The notes beneath the pieces are model-generated. The model had not been told where the DNA came from, did not search any database, and was given only the letters and a program-made list of their open reading frames with translations. Position numbers and translations under genes: made by a program. A DNA stretch of 64,000 nucleotides. Origin: Spirochaetales bacterium. Its GTDB lineage: Bacteria; Spirochaetota; Spirochaetia; UBA9216. The stretch covers positions 95,779 through 159,778 of the forward strand of contig JAEINK010000004.1 in assembly GCA_016342585.1 (NCBI GenBank), given 5' to 3'. Of this stretch, positions 16,342 to 26,205 are shown in pieces (positions within the stretch are counted from its first letter, which is position 1; the number at the start of each line of letters is the position of its first letter).

Positions 16342-16365
16342 AAACTCCGGATCTCCCCGGAGTTT
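16342..16365 (-). promoter_or_regulatory. Intercistronic stem-loop between rpsB and tsf
   Basis: AAACTCCGG / CCGGAGTTT is a perfect 9-bp stem with a 6-base loop. The transcript then reads TTTATTTAC-like sequence rather than a clean U tract, so a leaky attenuator or mRNA-stability element is more likely than a full terminator. Confidence 0.6.
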
Positions 16366-16395
16366 TCTAAACTATATATATGTAAAAGCTATGAA

Positions 16396-17301
16396 TTAAG
16401 CTTTTTCTTCTTCTTTCTTGGGATCATAGTCGGCAAACTCTTCTGCTTTAAATGCTTCGTCAGAACTTTTGTCATCCTTTTTGAGAGCATCGCCCAGGGG
16501 AACGGTTTCAACATCATCGCCGAAAGTTACCATTTCTTCTTCAGCAACGGGCTCTGCAGAAACTTCATCATCAGGTGCATCATCATCATCCTGGAGGGTT
16601 TCGATAACTTCAAGACCGATTTCATTGTCTGCTTCCACGACGGCATTGGCAATGATCTGGGTAAATAGGGTGATAGCTCTGATAGCATCATCATTTCCGG
16701 GGATCGGATAATCGATTCCTGTGGGGTCACAGTTGGTATCAACAACAGCAATGATGGGGATTCCACATCTTCTGGCTTCAGCAACCGCAATGGCTTCATT
16801 TCTGGTATCGATAATGAAGATGATTCCGGGGAGGTCCTTCATATCTTTGATACCACCGAGGTTTTTCTCGAGCTTTGCTTTTTCTTTGTTGAGTTTTGAT
16901 ACTTCTTTTTTGGTGAGACTGTCGAAAGTACCATCAACTTCCATTTTCTCAATCTTCTTGAGTCGGTGAATAGATCTTTTGATGGTTTCGAAGTTTGTAA
17001 GCATTCCACCCAGCCATCTGTTATTAACGTAGAACATTCCGCATCGAGCTGCTTCTCTTTCTACGGCCTGCTGAGCCTGTTTTTTGGTTCCTACGAAAAG
17101 AACGGTTTTGCCTTCGTGAACAATTTTCCGAACGACTTCGTATGCTTCCTTGATGGAAACAATTGTTTTCTGGAGATCAATGATGTGAATTCCATTTCTT
17201 TCGGCGAAGATATACTTCTTCATCCTGGGATCCCATCTCTTGGTCTGATGTCCGAAATGTACACCGGACTCCAGTAAATTCTTCATGGTTACAACTGCCA
17301 C
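16396..17301 (-). CDS. rpsB: 30S ribosomal protein uS2 with acidic C-terminal extension
   Basis: uS2 completes assembly of the small subunit and helps bind bS1. [29 protein letters not shown] and [12 protein letters not shown] are unmistakable. The core ends near residue 235. The last ~60 residues are a strongly acidic tail ([19 protein letters not shown]). The start is GTG 17301 with GGAGG six bases away. The 150-base leader (17302-17453) contains a GGCAGCCAC / GTGGCC stem just before the ribosome site, compatible with autoregulation, though this is only a possibility. Confidence 0.97.
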   Translation of the reverse strand: MAVVTMKNLLESGVHFGHQTKRWDPRMKKYIFAERNGIHIIDLQKTIVSIKEAYEVVRKIVHEGKTVLFVGTKKQAQQAVEREAARCGMFYVNNRWLGGMLTNFETIKRSIHRLKKIEKMEVDGTFDSLTKKEVSKLNKEKAKLEKNLGGIKDMKDLPGIIFIIDTRNEAIAVAEARRCGIPIIAVVDTNCDPTGIDYPIPGNDDAIRAITLFTQIIANAVVEADNEIGLEVIETLQDDDDAPDDEVSAEPVAEEEMVTFGDDVETVPLGDALKKDDKSSDEAFKAEEFADYDPKKEEEKA

Positions 17302-17453
17302 AGTTGTCCTCCTATGGCCACCTGATAGTGGCTGCCTTCTCTTAATCTCGAATTCTGATTGCCCTTGTTAAAAACAAAAGAATTTCAGAGTTTTCATCAC
17401 TGATGTTTGACCAGCAAAGAATAACTCATCCATTTACAGAAAACGGAAATTCC

Positions 17454-18116
17454 CTAATACATAGGGTAGTTATTACTATGTAATATGCCATAAAGAGCCT
17501 TTATTGGCAAGCCCACTACATTGGAGTAGGACCCCTTTATTGTGTCGGCGAGGCAGGCTCCCTTATTCTGGATCCTGTAGGCACCGGCAGCGTCTTCCCA
17601 CTCGCCTGTATCAAGATACCAGCGGATATCGGAAGTGGATAATTTCGAGAATTTAACCCTGGTCTTAACCACTTTTGTTACGATTTTTCCATCGGGCAGG
17701 GCAAGGGCAAGGCCTGTTACCACCGTCTGGGTTCGCCCGGAGAGGAGGGTAAGTATGGATTCAGCATCCTTCCTGTCCTTCGGTTTACCAAGTAACCGCG
17801 GGTAGATCAGGTGGAAACCCGGAAAGGATGTTGTCCCAGGCTTTTTACTGTGACTAATTGTTTTAATGGTAACAAAGGTGTCAGCCCCCAGGGCCCATAC
17901 ACCTGGATACACCCTAAGGAGGGATTCAACTTTCCCTTTAGCCAGTCTTTTCGCCTCCTCCTCAGGACTGTGAGCGACAAAAGTCTCGTCAATATCCTGG
18001 GGGAATGCCTTATAGTTCACTCCCATCTGATCCAGGAGGAGTTTACGTTGGGGGGAACCTGATGCCAGGTATAGCACTCCTTCAGCAGGGGTGGGTGGGG
18101 TTAAGTCTTTATTCAT
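17454..18116 (-). CDS. maf: Maf-family nucleoside triphosphate pyrophosphatase
   Basis: Maf proteins hydrolyse non-canonical or surplus nucleoside triphosphates to monophosphates. The start motif LASGSPQRKLLLDQMGV holds the phosphate-binding Ser and Arg, and FPQDIDE, ALGADTFV, LGKPKDRKDAESIL and YLDTGEWEDAAGAYRIQ follow in order. An unusual insertion of about 22 residues (TISHSKKPGTTSFPGF onward) separates GADTFV from LGKPKDR, making 220 residues against the usual 190-200. ATG overlaps the stop of the DUF4321 gene (ATGA). Confidence 0.9.
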   Translation of the reverse strand: MNKDLTPPTPAEGVLYLASGSPQRKLLLDQMGVNYKAFPQDIDETFVAHSPEEEAKRLAKGKVESLLRVYPGVWALGADTFVTIKTISHSKKPGTTSFPGFHLIYPRLLGKPKDRKDAESILTLLSGRTQTVVTGLALALPDGKIVTKVVKTRVKFSKLSTSDIRWYLDTGEWEDAAGAYRIQNKGACLADTIKGSYSNVVGLPIKALYGILHSNNYPMY

Positions 18117-18349
18117 AGAGATTTAAAAAGGAGAACCGAACCGGTAATCCCCGCAATAGAACCTGGATTGAATCGAATGAAAAAGCTTATAACACCAAGG
18201 TCAAAACCTATGGGGTGTGTTGTCAGGCTGAATCCGGATCCGCTTAAGACGATGAGCCTTTCCAGGATATCCCAGGTGAGGGTTCCTATAATCAAACCCA
18301 GGAATATGAAAATAAGCAGGGGGTTCAGGTTCTTCTTTATGAGCTTCAT
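18113..18349 (-). CDS. DUF4321-like small membrane protein
   Basis: 78 residues with two to three hydrophobic segments: LLIFIFLGLIIGTLTWDIL near the N-terminus and SIAGITGSVLLFKSL at the C-terminus, joined by FDLGVISFFIRFNPGS. Length, topology and position next to maf agree with the DUF4321 family of Firmicutes and spirochaetes, which has no known function. It starts directly after the xth stop and overlaps maf by four bases, so the three genes are co-translated. Confidence 0.65.
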   Translation of the reverse strand: MKLIKKNLNPLLIFIFLGLIIGTLTWDILERLIVLSGSGFSLTTHPIGFDLGVISFFIRFNPGSIAGITGSVLLFKSL

Positions 18350-19120
18350 TTATTTAATTTCCAGTTTAACCGGGCAGTGATCCGAGCCCATCACCTGCTC
18401 CATGATGGTTGAGCTTTTGATTTGTTCAGAAAAATCTTTATTCACACAGAAATAGTCGAGTCTCCATCCGATATTTTTCTCCCGGGCATGAAAACGATAG
18501 GACCACCAGGTATACTGGTTCGGTTCCTGGCTAAATTGCCTGAAAGTATCCACCCAGCCTTTTTCAGTGAAAACATCCATCCACTCCCTCTCCTCCGGGA
18601 GGTATCCGGGGTTCTTTTCATTCCTTTTCGGGTTAGCAAGGTCGATTGGTTTATGGGCTATATTGTAGTCGCCTGTGATAATAACGTTTTTACCGGATTT
18701 TTCAAATTCCGAACACTTTTCAAGGACGGCATTACAGAATCTGAGTTTATAATCCAGCCTTTTGCCCTCCGGTTGACTGTTGGGGAAATACGCTCCAAGA
18801 AGGGTGAAGTCCGGAAATTCGAGGAAGAGGGCTCGTCCTTCATCATCAAATTCCGGTATATCTATGGGAAAAACGGAAATCGGCTGGCCGAAACTGTTTT
18901 TGACATACATGACAACACCGCTGTATCCCTTCTTCACGGCCTGAACCCAGTAGGAGGTGTATCCTTCCGGGTTGATAAATTTTTCAGTGAGTTGTTCTTT
19001 TTGAGCCTTTGTTTCCTGAAGGCATAAGATGTCAGGAGACTCCTCTTTTAGAAATTTATAGAGCCCCTTGGTTTCGGCAGCTCTAATTCCATTTACATTC
19101 CAGGATATTATTGTTTTCAT
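18350..19120 (-). CDS. xth: Exodeoxyribonuclease III (AP endonuclease)
   Basis: This Mg-dependent enzyme cuts at abasic sites and removes 3'-blocking groups in base excision repair. Motifs in order: ISWNVNGIRAAE, LCLQETKA, VVMYVKN, ITGDYNIAHKPIDLANP, WSYRFHAREKNIGWRLDYF and MGSDHCPVKLEI. Together these give the Asn, Glu, Asp and His active-site set of the EEP fold. The 256 residues are normal. No good ribosome binding site is visible before ATG 19120. Confidence 0.95.
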   Translation of the reverse strand: MKTIISWNVNGIRAAETKGLYKFLKEESPDILCLQETKAQKEQLTEKFINPEGYTSYWVQAVKKGYSGVVMYVKNSFGQPISVFPIDIPEFDDEGRALFLEFPDFTLLGAYFPNSQPEGKRLDYKLRFCNAVLEKCSEFEKSGKNVIITGDYNIAHKPIDLANPKRNEKNPGYLPEEREWMDVFTEKGWVDTFRQFSQEPNQYTWWSYRFHAREKNIGWRLDYFCVNKDFSEQIKSSTIMEQVMGSDHCPVKLEIK

Positions 19121-19240
19121 GTTTTAAAATATACAAAAATCCCGGCGGGTCTACAATCACCCTGGAGTGATTCGTAGCAATGGTTTCTTTTATTTCTTTA
19201 ATAGTACAAGATGTTATTGTTTTGATAATCTTAATTATAC

Positions 19241-19281
19241 AAAAAGAGCTGATCAGGATTTATACCCTGTCAGCTCTTTTT
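19241..19281 (-). terminator. Terminator after the large lipoprotein gene
   Basis: AAAAAGAGCTGA and TCAGCTCTTTTT pair over 12 bp. The stem is extended inside by CAGG/CCTG with a bulge. The T run on the minus strand follows. It lies 20 bases after the lipoprotein stop at 19301. Confidence 0.85.
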
Positions 19282-19300
19282 AATATTCTAAACTTTAATC

Positions 19301-21355
19301 TTACTTATCGCCAACAAGTGCGGTAACTAAACCATAGCTGTCATAGTGATCCATGAACATCTCGGTAATCTGGCTTGATGAGAGGGAGAAGTTATCTGCA
19401 GTAGGAGCCTCTTCAACAAGTCCCTGATTGTAAGATTCAACTCCGGCATCAGAACATTTCAAACTGACAAGACTTTCCGCTGTAGACTGTTTTTTATTAC
19501 TGCTGAAGGAAGAGGTAAACAGAGTTTCACCGCTGTGGACATTCACCAGTTCGATCGTGTAATTCATGGTCACATTAGCCGAGATGGATTCATATGTCCT
19601 TGAAAAAACAACATTATTTAGAATTGATTCATAGGAGATCTCAGGATCTGCATGCCACTCTTCCCAAACCAGGGCTTCGGCATCCGCATCATTTAAGGAA
19701 TCATCCTGATTCATTTTCAGGATTTTCGCTGTTACCAACAGACCTTTGAGTGCCACGATTTCTGCCTTATTATCATTGTATGTGCCATCATTATTCCTGA
19801 TGACATCCCTGGTCTCTTCTTCGACACGGCTTTCATTCTGTTTGTTGATGATTTCCGGGGTTCCGCTTGTTATTTTAATCACATAATCAAGCCCCAATTC
19901 TTTCGCTTCATTTATAGACGAGGAGGCACTTAAAGCAGCAATCGCACGCTGATAGCTGCTTTGAAGATCATACCAGGGGGTAATATCCTTAGTTGTACAG
20001 ATCTCCCAGGCTTTTGTATTTGCTCTTTTTGTTCTGAAGGAGTAGGAAGACTCTGAATCGATAGCCCTTTCTTCCTCTGAATTGAACCAATAGTGGTTGG
20101 GATTCCTTGAAAAAGAGTCATGTAAAGAAGCCTGTATAGCATTATCGAGATCATTGGGAAGGTTTTCGTCGAGAAGGGCGACAACACGGATTTTGGATTC
20201 ATCATTGAAAATCATCCATTTTCTCAGTAAATCTTCGAGGTCGAAACCATCTAAATTTCTGGCAGAAACAAGATTAACTATCCTCCAGAACTCATCGGAA
20301 GTCACCTGATCTTTTTCAGTGTTTTGAGTCGGAACCGCCCCATTAACTCTTTCATAGTAAAGAGCCGCTGCTTTACCGGCATATTCGTTCATCTGGGCAC
20401 TGACCGCATTTTTATCATTGGTGAATTCATAAGCTGAATTGGCAATCCAGAAAGCATCCATATAGGCTTCAGCTGTATCGGCTTCGGCGATTTTATCCGC
20501 CTGATTAAAGACCAGATCATTGATCTTCTCGCCGAAAGCCTTTTTTAGATCCCGAACCCTTTCGTTGTTCATTGTTGCTCTTTCAGCTTTAGTCAGTAAA
20601 AGAGTCAACCCGTCGAGAGCATTATAATCCATCGTTGACATTTGGGCTTCCACTATATCCAGATAAGCTTCCACAATTTCATCATTTGTCTGTTCCTGAA
20701 TCTCCTTATTGGCCTCATCATATCGTTCCACATGGCTGTAATAGTCACTTGAGGCCAGGAAGGTCTCAACTAAATGAAAGCGCATATCTTCAGCAATATC
20801 ATATTCGCCGCTTTCCAGTCGGCTCGTGATCTGACTTTTGGTCTTTTCAATTACAGCCAGTTGCTGCTGTACTATCTTATCACTGTAATCTCTCATAGGA
20901 ATTTCCACTGTTTGTGTGATTTTAGGAATCGGAACAATCAGTTTATTGAAAAAGTTCAAGGCAAAACGATGGAAAACGCGTGGGTCTGTTCCATCATTAA
21001 TCCCTTTATAGAAATTATCCATATCCATATACATGAAATAAAGTTCTTCCATGGCTTCCAATGAATCATTGGTTTCATAGGCAGCAATCGCTGCATCCGC
21101 AGCCTGGATAGCTTCATCATAATTCTTTACTATAAAGCCATTAGGTTTTTTGTATAAATCGCTTTCACCTACAGCTTTCCCTATCTTGTTCAAAACCGTA
21201 ATATACTGGGGTTCTGTCTCTTCAACAGCATTTTTTGCGCTATTATAATACATGCTACCATTGGTGATCATACCAGCTGCCATGGATACACAACCGGTTA
21301 AGCTGGTGAGATAGACTCCTGTGATAAAGAGTAGAATAATTTTTATTTTTTTCAT
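19301..21355 (-). CDS. Large putative lipoprotein, function unknown
   Basis: 684 residues with a lipoprotein signal: KKIKIILLFITGVYLTSLTG then Cys, the lipobox being LTGC near residue 22. The body is mostly helical with repeated Glu/Ala/Asp-rich stretches (EAMEELYFMYMDMDNFYKG, KIAEADTAEAYMDAFWIANSAYEF). The C-terminal 200 residues carry beta-like segments (MNYTIELVNVHSGETLFTSSF), which resemble CsgG/penicillin-binding-activator LpoB-type folds, but I cannot claim that family. ATG 21355 is chosen over the TTG one codon earlier because AGGAG lies seven bases upstream. It is monocistronic with its own terminator, and probably anchored to the inner leaflet of the outer membrane. Confidence 0.7.
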   Translation of the reverse strand: MKKIKIILLFITGVYLTSLTGCVSMAAGMITNGSMYYNSAKNAVEETEPQYITVLNKIGKAVGESDLYKKPNGFIVKNYDEAIQAADAAIAAYETNDSLEAMEELYFMYMDMDNFYKGINDGTDPRVFHRFALNFFNKLIVPIPKITQTVEIPMRDYSDKIVQQQLAVIEKTKSQITSRLESGEYDIAEDMRFHLVETFLASSDYYSHVERYDEANKEIQEQTNDEIVEAYLDIVEAQMSTMDYNALDGLTLLLTKAERATMNNERVRDLKKAFGEKINDLVFNQADKIAEADTAEAYMDAFWIANSAYEFTNDKNAVSAQMNEYAGKAAALYYERVNGAVPTQNTEKDQVTSDEFWRIVNLVSARNLDGFDLEDLLRKWMIFNDESKIRVVALLDENLPNDLDNAIQASLHDSFSRNPNHYWFNSEEERAIDSESSYSFRTKRANTKAWEICTTKDITPWYDLQSSYQRAIAALSASSSINEAKELGLDYVIKITSGTPEIINKQNESRVEEETRDVIRNNDGTYNDNKAEIVALKGLLVTAKILKMNQDDSLNDADAEALVWEEWHADPEISYESILNNVVFSRTYESISANVTMNYTIELVNVHSGETLFTSSFSSNKKQSTAESLVSLKCSDAGVESYNQGLVEEAPTADNFSLSSSQITEMFMDHYDSYGLVTALVGDK

Positions 21356-21571
21356 CAATAACTCCTTTAGTATAGACGTTCATTTTTGAAACTTCAGGTC
21401 GTCTGAATAAAAGTTTCCAGCCTAGTCTAAAGAGCTATTCTTAAAATAATCTTAAAAAATTGGATGCTTTTTCGTAATATGAGTTTTTTCGTACAGAAAA
21501 GAATAATATTTACACATTTTCGTTCTAAAAGCGTTTTCCTGTTTTAAACTGTATTTATTTGGAATATTGGA

Positions 21572-22798
21572 CTATTCATACCTCAGCGCTTCGTGGGGGA
21601 TGAGTTTACTGGCCCTTATGGCAGGATAAAAACCCGAGAGGAGGCCGGTAATCAGGGAGAGCAGGATTGAAAAGGCTGCCACCTGCGGATTGATCACCGC
21701 CGGCCATTTTGCGAAATGACCAATGAGGTTGGCAGCAAGAGCTGCCAGGCCAAGGCCTGCAAGACCACCGCCGCCGCATAGAATGAGCGTTTCTATCAGG
21801 AACTGCATCTGTATATGCCAGTTCTTGGCCCCGATAGCCTTTCGGATCCCGATTTCTCTGGTTCTCTCTTTTACCGAAACGAGCATTATATTCATGATGC
21901 CTATGGCGGCCACCAGGAGGGCAATGCCCGCCAGAACAGCTACCCCTATGGTTACCGTGCCGACAACCGTATTGATCATATCCAGCTGCTCTTTCATGCC
22001 TATAATCATGAATTTATCGACCCTGTCATCCCACTTTCCATGGTTTTTCGCAAGAATTTTCAGGATATCCTGCTTGGCTGCAGGGATATCATCCATGGAA
22101 TTGGCTTTACACATTAGCTGGTAGTAGTTACCATCTCCTCCAAAAAGTCTTTTAAAGATCGAGATGGGGACCACAATAGCATTATTATACTCATCATCCG
22201 GATTGGAGAGACTGATTGTCTCAGACTTCTCCATATTGGCAAGAACTCCGATGATTTTGATAGGAACGCCGAAGGCTGTAATATATTTCCCTACAGCCGA
22301 TTCTCCCGGGAAGAACTCCTCCTGAATGAGGTTCCCTACAACGGCAACCTTCGCCCGGGCATCAACTTCCGAGTCGGTAATGATTCGTCCTGCCTGAAGT
22401 TCATACTCAACATAGTCGATGTAGTTACTGTTTGTACCTGTTACGGAGAGTTGCTTTTCGATGCTCCCCGCCTTTATGAGGGTTCTGCGGGAATCCATGG
22501 GAGCAATGGCATTTATATGGGTGCCGTACTCTTCCAGATCATCGAGATCTTTCTGGGTCATCTGCTCAATTTCGAAAGCCGTGTTCAGACTGCGATCCTG
22601 CCAGTTCGGAATAATAATGAGGCTGGTGGGGGAGAGACCTTCAAACTCCTTGAGGATGATCTGTTTTCCCCCTTCACCCGCTGCGATTACAGTAATAACA
22701 GAAGCTATTCCAATGACTATACCCATAAGGGTGAGTATGGTTCTTGATTTATTGGATATGATAGCTGTTATTGCTTCGGCTAAAAGTGTTTTAAACAT
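21572..22798 (-). CDS. MacB-type ABC transporter permease (second)
   Basis: 408 residues with the MacB/FtsX topology: one membrane helix after ISNKSRTILTLMGIVIGIASV, a periplasmic domain (about 45-280), then three helices. The conserved coupling motif IGIMNIMLVSVKERTREIGIRKAIGA contacts the ATPase. In MacB-like systems it transmits ATP-driven mechanical force to the periplasm rather than forming a channel. It is the last gene of the efflux operon and ten bases after the other permease, from which it is clearly paralogous. Confidence 0.88.
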   Translation of the reverse strand: MFKTLLAEAITAIISNKSRTILTLMGIVIGIASVITVIAAGEGGKQIILKEFEGLSPTSLIIIPNWQDRSLNTAFEIEQMTQKDLDDLEEYGTHINAIAPMDSRRTLIKAGSIEKQLSVTGTNSNYIDYVEYELQAGRIITDSEVDARAKVAVVGNLIQEEFFPGESAVGKYITAFGVPIKIIGVLANMEKSETISLSNPDDEYNNAIVVPISIFKRLFGGDGNYYQLMCKANSMDDIPAAKQDILKILAKNHGKWDDRVDKFMIIGMKEQLDMINTVVGTVTIGVAVLAGIALLVAAIGIMNIMLVSVKERTREIGIRKAIGAKNWHIQMQFLIETLILCGGGGLAGLGLAALAANLIGHFAKWPAVINPQVAAFSILLSLITGLLSGFYPAIRASKLIPHEALRYE

Positions 22799-22807
22799 AT
22801 GTTCTTC

Positions 22808-24100
22808 CTATATATCCGATCTTAACGCATCGATGGGCATGAGTTTCGACGCCTGGTAAGCAGGATAGATCCCAAATATCAGACCGATTATTGTGGAGAT
22901 GGAAAGGGCCCCCAGAATTATTGTGGCCGATATCATGAATTTCCAGTCCAGGATTGAACAGGCTATCGCCGCAAGACCCGATCCAAAAAGGATTCCTGTT
23001 CCTCCACCAAGAAGGCAGAGGGTGATCGCTTCTATGACAAATTGCGAGAGTATATCCCGGGCCCTTGCTCCTACGGCCATCCTCACCCCAATTTCCCGGG
23101 TACGTTCGGTGACTGCCACAAGCATTATGTTCATGATTCCTAAACCACCGACAACAATGGATATGACGGCTATGACAAGAATTAAAATTGATACAATATT
23201 TAATACTTTATCTACCATACCAATATAGGAATCCATCCTCTCAACCCGGAATCGGTCTTCCTCCCGGATCTTTCCATATTTACCATCCAGATAGTGGAGA
23301 ATCCTCTCCTCAGCCAGGTCTACGTTTTCCGGGGTATCGAATTTCATGAGATAGACCCAGTATTTTATATCCGGGCCGCCCCATATCCTTGAGGCAAGGA
23401 GGTTTTGGGGAATGAATACAGTATTGTTATCCGAACCATCGCTTAAGAAACCCTGACCCATTCTCTCGGTTACCCCGATAACCGTGAAGTTTCTATCTCC
23501 CACTCTGATAATCTTCCCAAGGCTGGAATCCGATCCTTTCTCTGAGGTTGGTACTGAACCTGAACCTGAATCTGAATCTGAACCGGAACTCATGGTGGAT
23601 GTCACCTCATCACTGAAGAGGGTGGATTCGATATCCGGCCGGATAATGCAGACATTCCTCCGATGGGTAATATCATCCTCCATAAAATTTCGCCCTTTTT
23701 CGATTTTTACGGCAAAAAGTTCGAAATGGGCGGGATCTACTCCCATTATAGTGGTGTAGGTGGAGTTCCCCTTGTATGAAACCGAACTTGTATTATCGAA
23801 AATTGTCCCGCTGCCTACAATTCCCGGCAGGGCGGAGTTAAAATAGGCCAGATCCCTTTTCGTCAGCAGGGTCCTTTGTTCTCCGGAGGCATAGGCATGC
23901 CAGTCGGGTTGAACCCAGAGCAGGGTGGAGCCGTATTGTCCCATCTCCGAGTTGATCGAATCTCTGAAGGCCAGGCCGACTATTGAGATGGCGATGAGAC
24001 AGCCTACACCAAAATTAATTCCCAGCATGGTAAGGAAACTTCTAATCTTGTTTCCACTGATGACATCAAATGACTGTCTGATTCCCTCTGTTATATTCAT
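22808..24100 (-). CDS. MacB-type ABC transporter permease (first) with Ser/Asp/Gly insert
   Basis: 430 residues, same fold as its downstream paralogue: an N-terminal helix (SFLTMLGINFGVGCLIAISIVG), a periplasmic domain, and LGIMNIMLVAVTERTREIGVRMAVGA before the last helices. Near residue 170-190 the periplasmic domain contains a low-complexity stretch (MSSGSDSDSGSGSVPTSEKG) encoded by a hexanucleotide repeat, not expected in the family. Two different permeases with one ATPase suggest a heterodimer. Confidence 0.88.
   Translation of the reverse strand: MNITEGIRQSFDVISGNKIRSFLTMLGINFGVGCLIAISIVGLAFRDSINSEMGQYGSTLLWVQPDWHAYASGEQRTLLTKRDLAYFNSALPGIVGSGTIFDNTSSVSYKGNSTYTTIMGVDPAHFELFAVKIEKGRNFMEDDITHRRNVCIIRPDIESTLFSDEVTSTMSSGSDSDSGSGSVPTSEKGSDSSLGKIIRVGDRNFTVIGVTERMGQGFLSDGSDNNTVFIPQNLLASRIWGGPDIKYWVYLMKFDTPENVDLAEERILHYLDGKYGKIREEDRFRVERMDSYIGMVDKVLNIVSILILVIAVISIVVGGLGIMNIMLVAVTERTREIGVRMAVGARARDILSQFVIEAITLCLLGGGTGILFGSGLAAIACSILDWKFMISATIILGALSISTIIGLIFGIYPAYQASKLMPIDALRSDI
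23554..23589 (+). repeat. Hexanucleotide repeat in the permease gene
   Basis: Six consecutive 6-base units on the plus strand of the type CTGAAC or CTGAAT (last unit CGGAAC). Read on the coding strand it gives alternating Ser/Gly/Asp. Copy changes would keep the frame. Confidence 0.8.
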
Positions 24101-24104
24101 TTAA

Positions 24105-24866
24105 TTACTCGTGTTTGACAATAGCGTCTTTAAGACCGTCTTCTTCAAGGTTGGCCGCCAGGCGATACTCTTCCGCGGCATCTTTTGGATTTTCTATCTG
24201 CTCATCGCCGACAATCTTACCATCCTTCAGGTGAATGATCCTTTCGGCGTGGAGGGCGACATCCATTTCATGGGTAACCATAACTATGGTTGCTCCCTCC
24301 TGATGAAGCTTCTGAAAAAGAGCCATTATATTCAATCCTGTTCGGGAATCCAGGTTTCCCGTAGGTTCATCGGCGAAGATGATGGAGGGATCGTTCACCA
24401 GGGCCCGGGCGATGGCAACCCTCTGCCTCTGTCCTCCCGAAAGTTCATTGGGTTTATGTTTAGCCCTGTCGGTAAGCTCCACCTTTTCAAGGGCCTCTGC
24501 TCCCTTCCTTTTTCTCTCTTTTTCGGAATCTCCCGAATAGAGAAGGGGGAGTTCCACATTCCTTACGGAGGTCATCCTGGGTAAGAGGTTGAAGGTCTGA
24601 AATACGAATCCGATCTTCTTGTTTCGGATATCGGCAAGTTGTCTGTCGTTTAGATCCGATACATCCTTTTCATCCAGGTGATATGTTCCGTCGGTTGGAC
24701 GGTCGAGGCAGCCTATTACATTCATGAGGGTCGATTTTCCCGATCCGGAGGCCCCCATGATGCATATAAACTCATGCTCTTTTATAGTCAAATCGATACC
24801 GTCCAGGGCTTTTACTTCAATTTCACCCATGGTATAGACCTTGGTTATACCTTTAAGTTCTATCAT
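24105..24866 (-). CDS. MacB/LolD-type ABC transporter ATPase
   Basis: 253 residues. Walker [10 protein letters not shown], the LolD/MacB-family Q loop [13 protein letters not shown], signature [15 protein letters not shown], Walker [13 protein letters not shown] and the switch His in MVTHEM are all intact. It powers the two separate permeases downstream. The C-terminal ~30 residues ([17 protein letters not shown]) extend beyond the core. AAGGA before ATG 24866 is the likely ribosome site. It lies between the HlyD-type adaptor and the permeases. Confidence 0.93.
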   Translation of the reverse strand: MIELKGITKVYTMGEIEVKALDGIDLTIKEHEFICIMGASGSGKSTLMNVIGCLDRPTDGTYHLDEKDVSDLNDRQLADIRNKKIGFVFQTFNLLPRMTSVRNVELPLLYSGDSEKERKRKGAEALEKVELTDRAKHKPNELSGGQRQRVAIARALVNDPSIIFADEPTGNLDSRTGLNIMALFQKLHQEGATIVMVTHEMDVALHAERIIHLKDGKIVGDEQIENPKDAAEEYRLAANLEEDGLKDAIVKHE

Positions 24867-24874
24867 TTTGCCGT

Positions 24875-26197
24875 TTAGTCCTTATCTTCCTCATTATCCT
24901 GATCATCAGAGACACTCTCTTCCTCCAGTTCGACTTCCATACCATCTGAAAGGCCTGGAACCTTGGATGCAACAATCTTCATCTCGGGATTTAACCCGCT
25001 TATAACTTCGACTGTTTCGATCCCTAAAATTCCGGTTTCGATAATTTGCTTCTTCAGCAGGAAGATCCCGTTCTCCTCTGTTTCTTCAAGAACCCAGACA
25101 TACTTCTCACCATCTTCTATTGAATAGGCCTCCACGGGGATAGAAGGGACCCCGTTTTTCTCTTCAACCAGTATGAAGATAGAACAGCTTGCCCCGATAA
25201 CAGCAAGATTTTCCTCATCACCGGTGATGGAAACCTTGATTTCACAGACTCTTGAATCTCCTATCTTGCGAATAATCGGACTCATACGTTTAACCCTTCC
25301 CTCAAGCTCCCGGCCAATAAAGGAGTCTGATTCGATCCTTGTCTCCTGGGAGAGGTCAATGAAAGAGAGATCAACCTCATCAATGTAGGAGAGGACTTCC
25401 AGATCATCCGTATTATGGATGGTGGCTATCAGGGCCCCGGCGGAGAGTACTCCCCCGTCCTCGACAGTGAGGGTGGTGACTACCCCCGGGATAGCGGCCC
25501 TGAAGGTATAGTTCTCCAGGGTGGAGGCGAAGGTTCGAACCGAAAGGCGGGCCTGCTTAACCTCTGTAGACCCTTCGATAATCTCTTCATCGGTGGATTG
25601 GGCGTTTCTTTCGTTATCGGAAGTGCTCACCTCGGTCCGGGGATCCTCCAGCTCACGCCCCTCCCTGAAATTGACCCTTTGACGGGCCGCTGTAAGGGAC
25701 TGCTCGGCAATCCTGTAGGCATCACGACGGAGTCGTAATTCTTCATTACTGGCCGATCCTATCTTATGGAGTTCCTCTGTGCGGAGGTAATCCCTTTCGG
25801 CTTGTTCAAAACCGGTAAGAGCCTGGGTGTAGGCTGTCCTCAATGTGAAAAGCTCCTCCCGTATCTGTCGCCTTGTTGCCTCAAGGGTGGCGAGGGAGTT
25901 CTGATACTGAAGGGTCATATCTTCATGTTCCACTTCGAGGAGGATATCCCCCTTTTTTACCACATCACCGGCTTCAATATGGACTTTATTTATCTTTCCC
26001 GTAACGAGAGAGACTATCTGTACCGACTCTCCGGATATGATTTCGCCATTAGCTGATACTTCTCTCTTAAAATCCTCTAAAGTAACCTCTACCGGGGAAA
26101 CCTTTATCAGTTTTGTCTTGTTTTTGCCTATGATGCCGATTGTTACAAAAGCGGCTATCAAAATAATTACAGCTATAATAATCAGTCTCTTTTTCAT
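24875..26197 (-). CDS. Periplasmic adaptor of a MacA/HlyD-type efflux system
   Basis: 440 residues. An N-terminal anchor ([21 protein letters not shown]) is followed by the barrel/lipoyl halves ([27 protein letters not shown]), a long coiled-coil hairpin of about 100 residues ([21 protein letters not shown]) and the return lipoyl and beta-barrel parts. It bridges inner-membrane permeases to the TolC-like channel. ATG 26197 is favoured. The ORF track uses a TTG four codons earlier that overlaps the tolC stop but has no properly spaced Shine-Dalgarno. The C-terminus is very acidic ([16 protein letters not shown]). Confidence 0.88.
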   Translation of the reverse strand: MKKRLIIIAVIILIAAFVTIGIIGKNKTKLIKVSPVEVTLEDFKREVSANGEIISGESVQIVSLVTGKINKVHIEAGDVVKKGDILLEVEHEDMTLQYQNSLATLEATRRQIREELFTLRTAYTQALTGFEQAERDYLRTEELHKIGSASNEELRLRRDAYRIAEQSLTAARQRVNFREGRELEDPRTEVSTSDNERNAQSTDEEIIEGSTEVKQARLSVRTFASTLENYTFRAAIPGVVTTLTVEDGGVLSAGALIATIHNTDDLEVLSYIDEVDLSFIDLSQETRIESDSFIGRELEGRVKRMSPIIRKIGDSRVCEIKVSITGDEENLAVIGASCSIFILVEEKNGVPSIPVEAYSIEDGEKYVWVLEETEENGIFLLKKQIIETGILGIETVEVISGLNPEMKIVASKVPGLSDGMEVELEEESVSDDQDNEEDKD

Positions 26198-26205
26198 TAC
26201 TCTTT

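Noticed and set aside
18422-19027. 201-residue plus-strand ORF
   Set aside because: It is the antisense shadow of xth, which carries all its catalytic motifs; the ORF has no family features or ribosome site.
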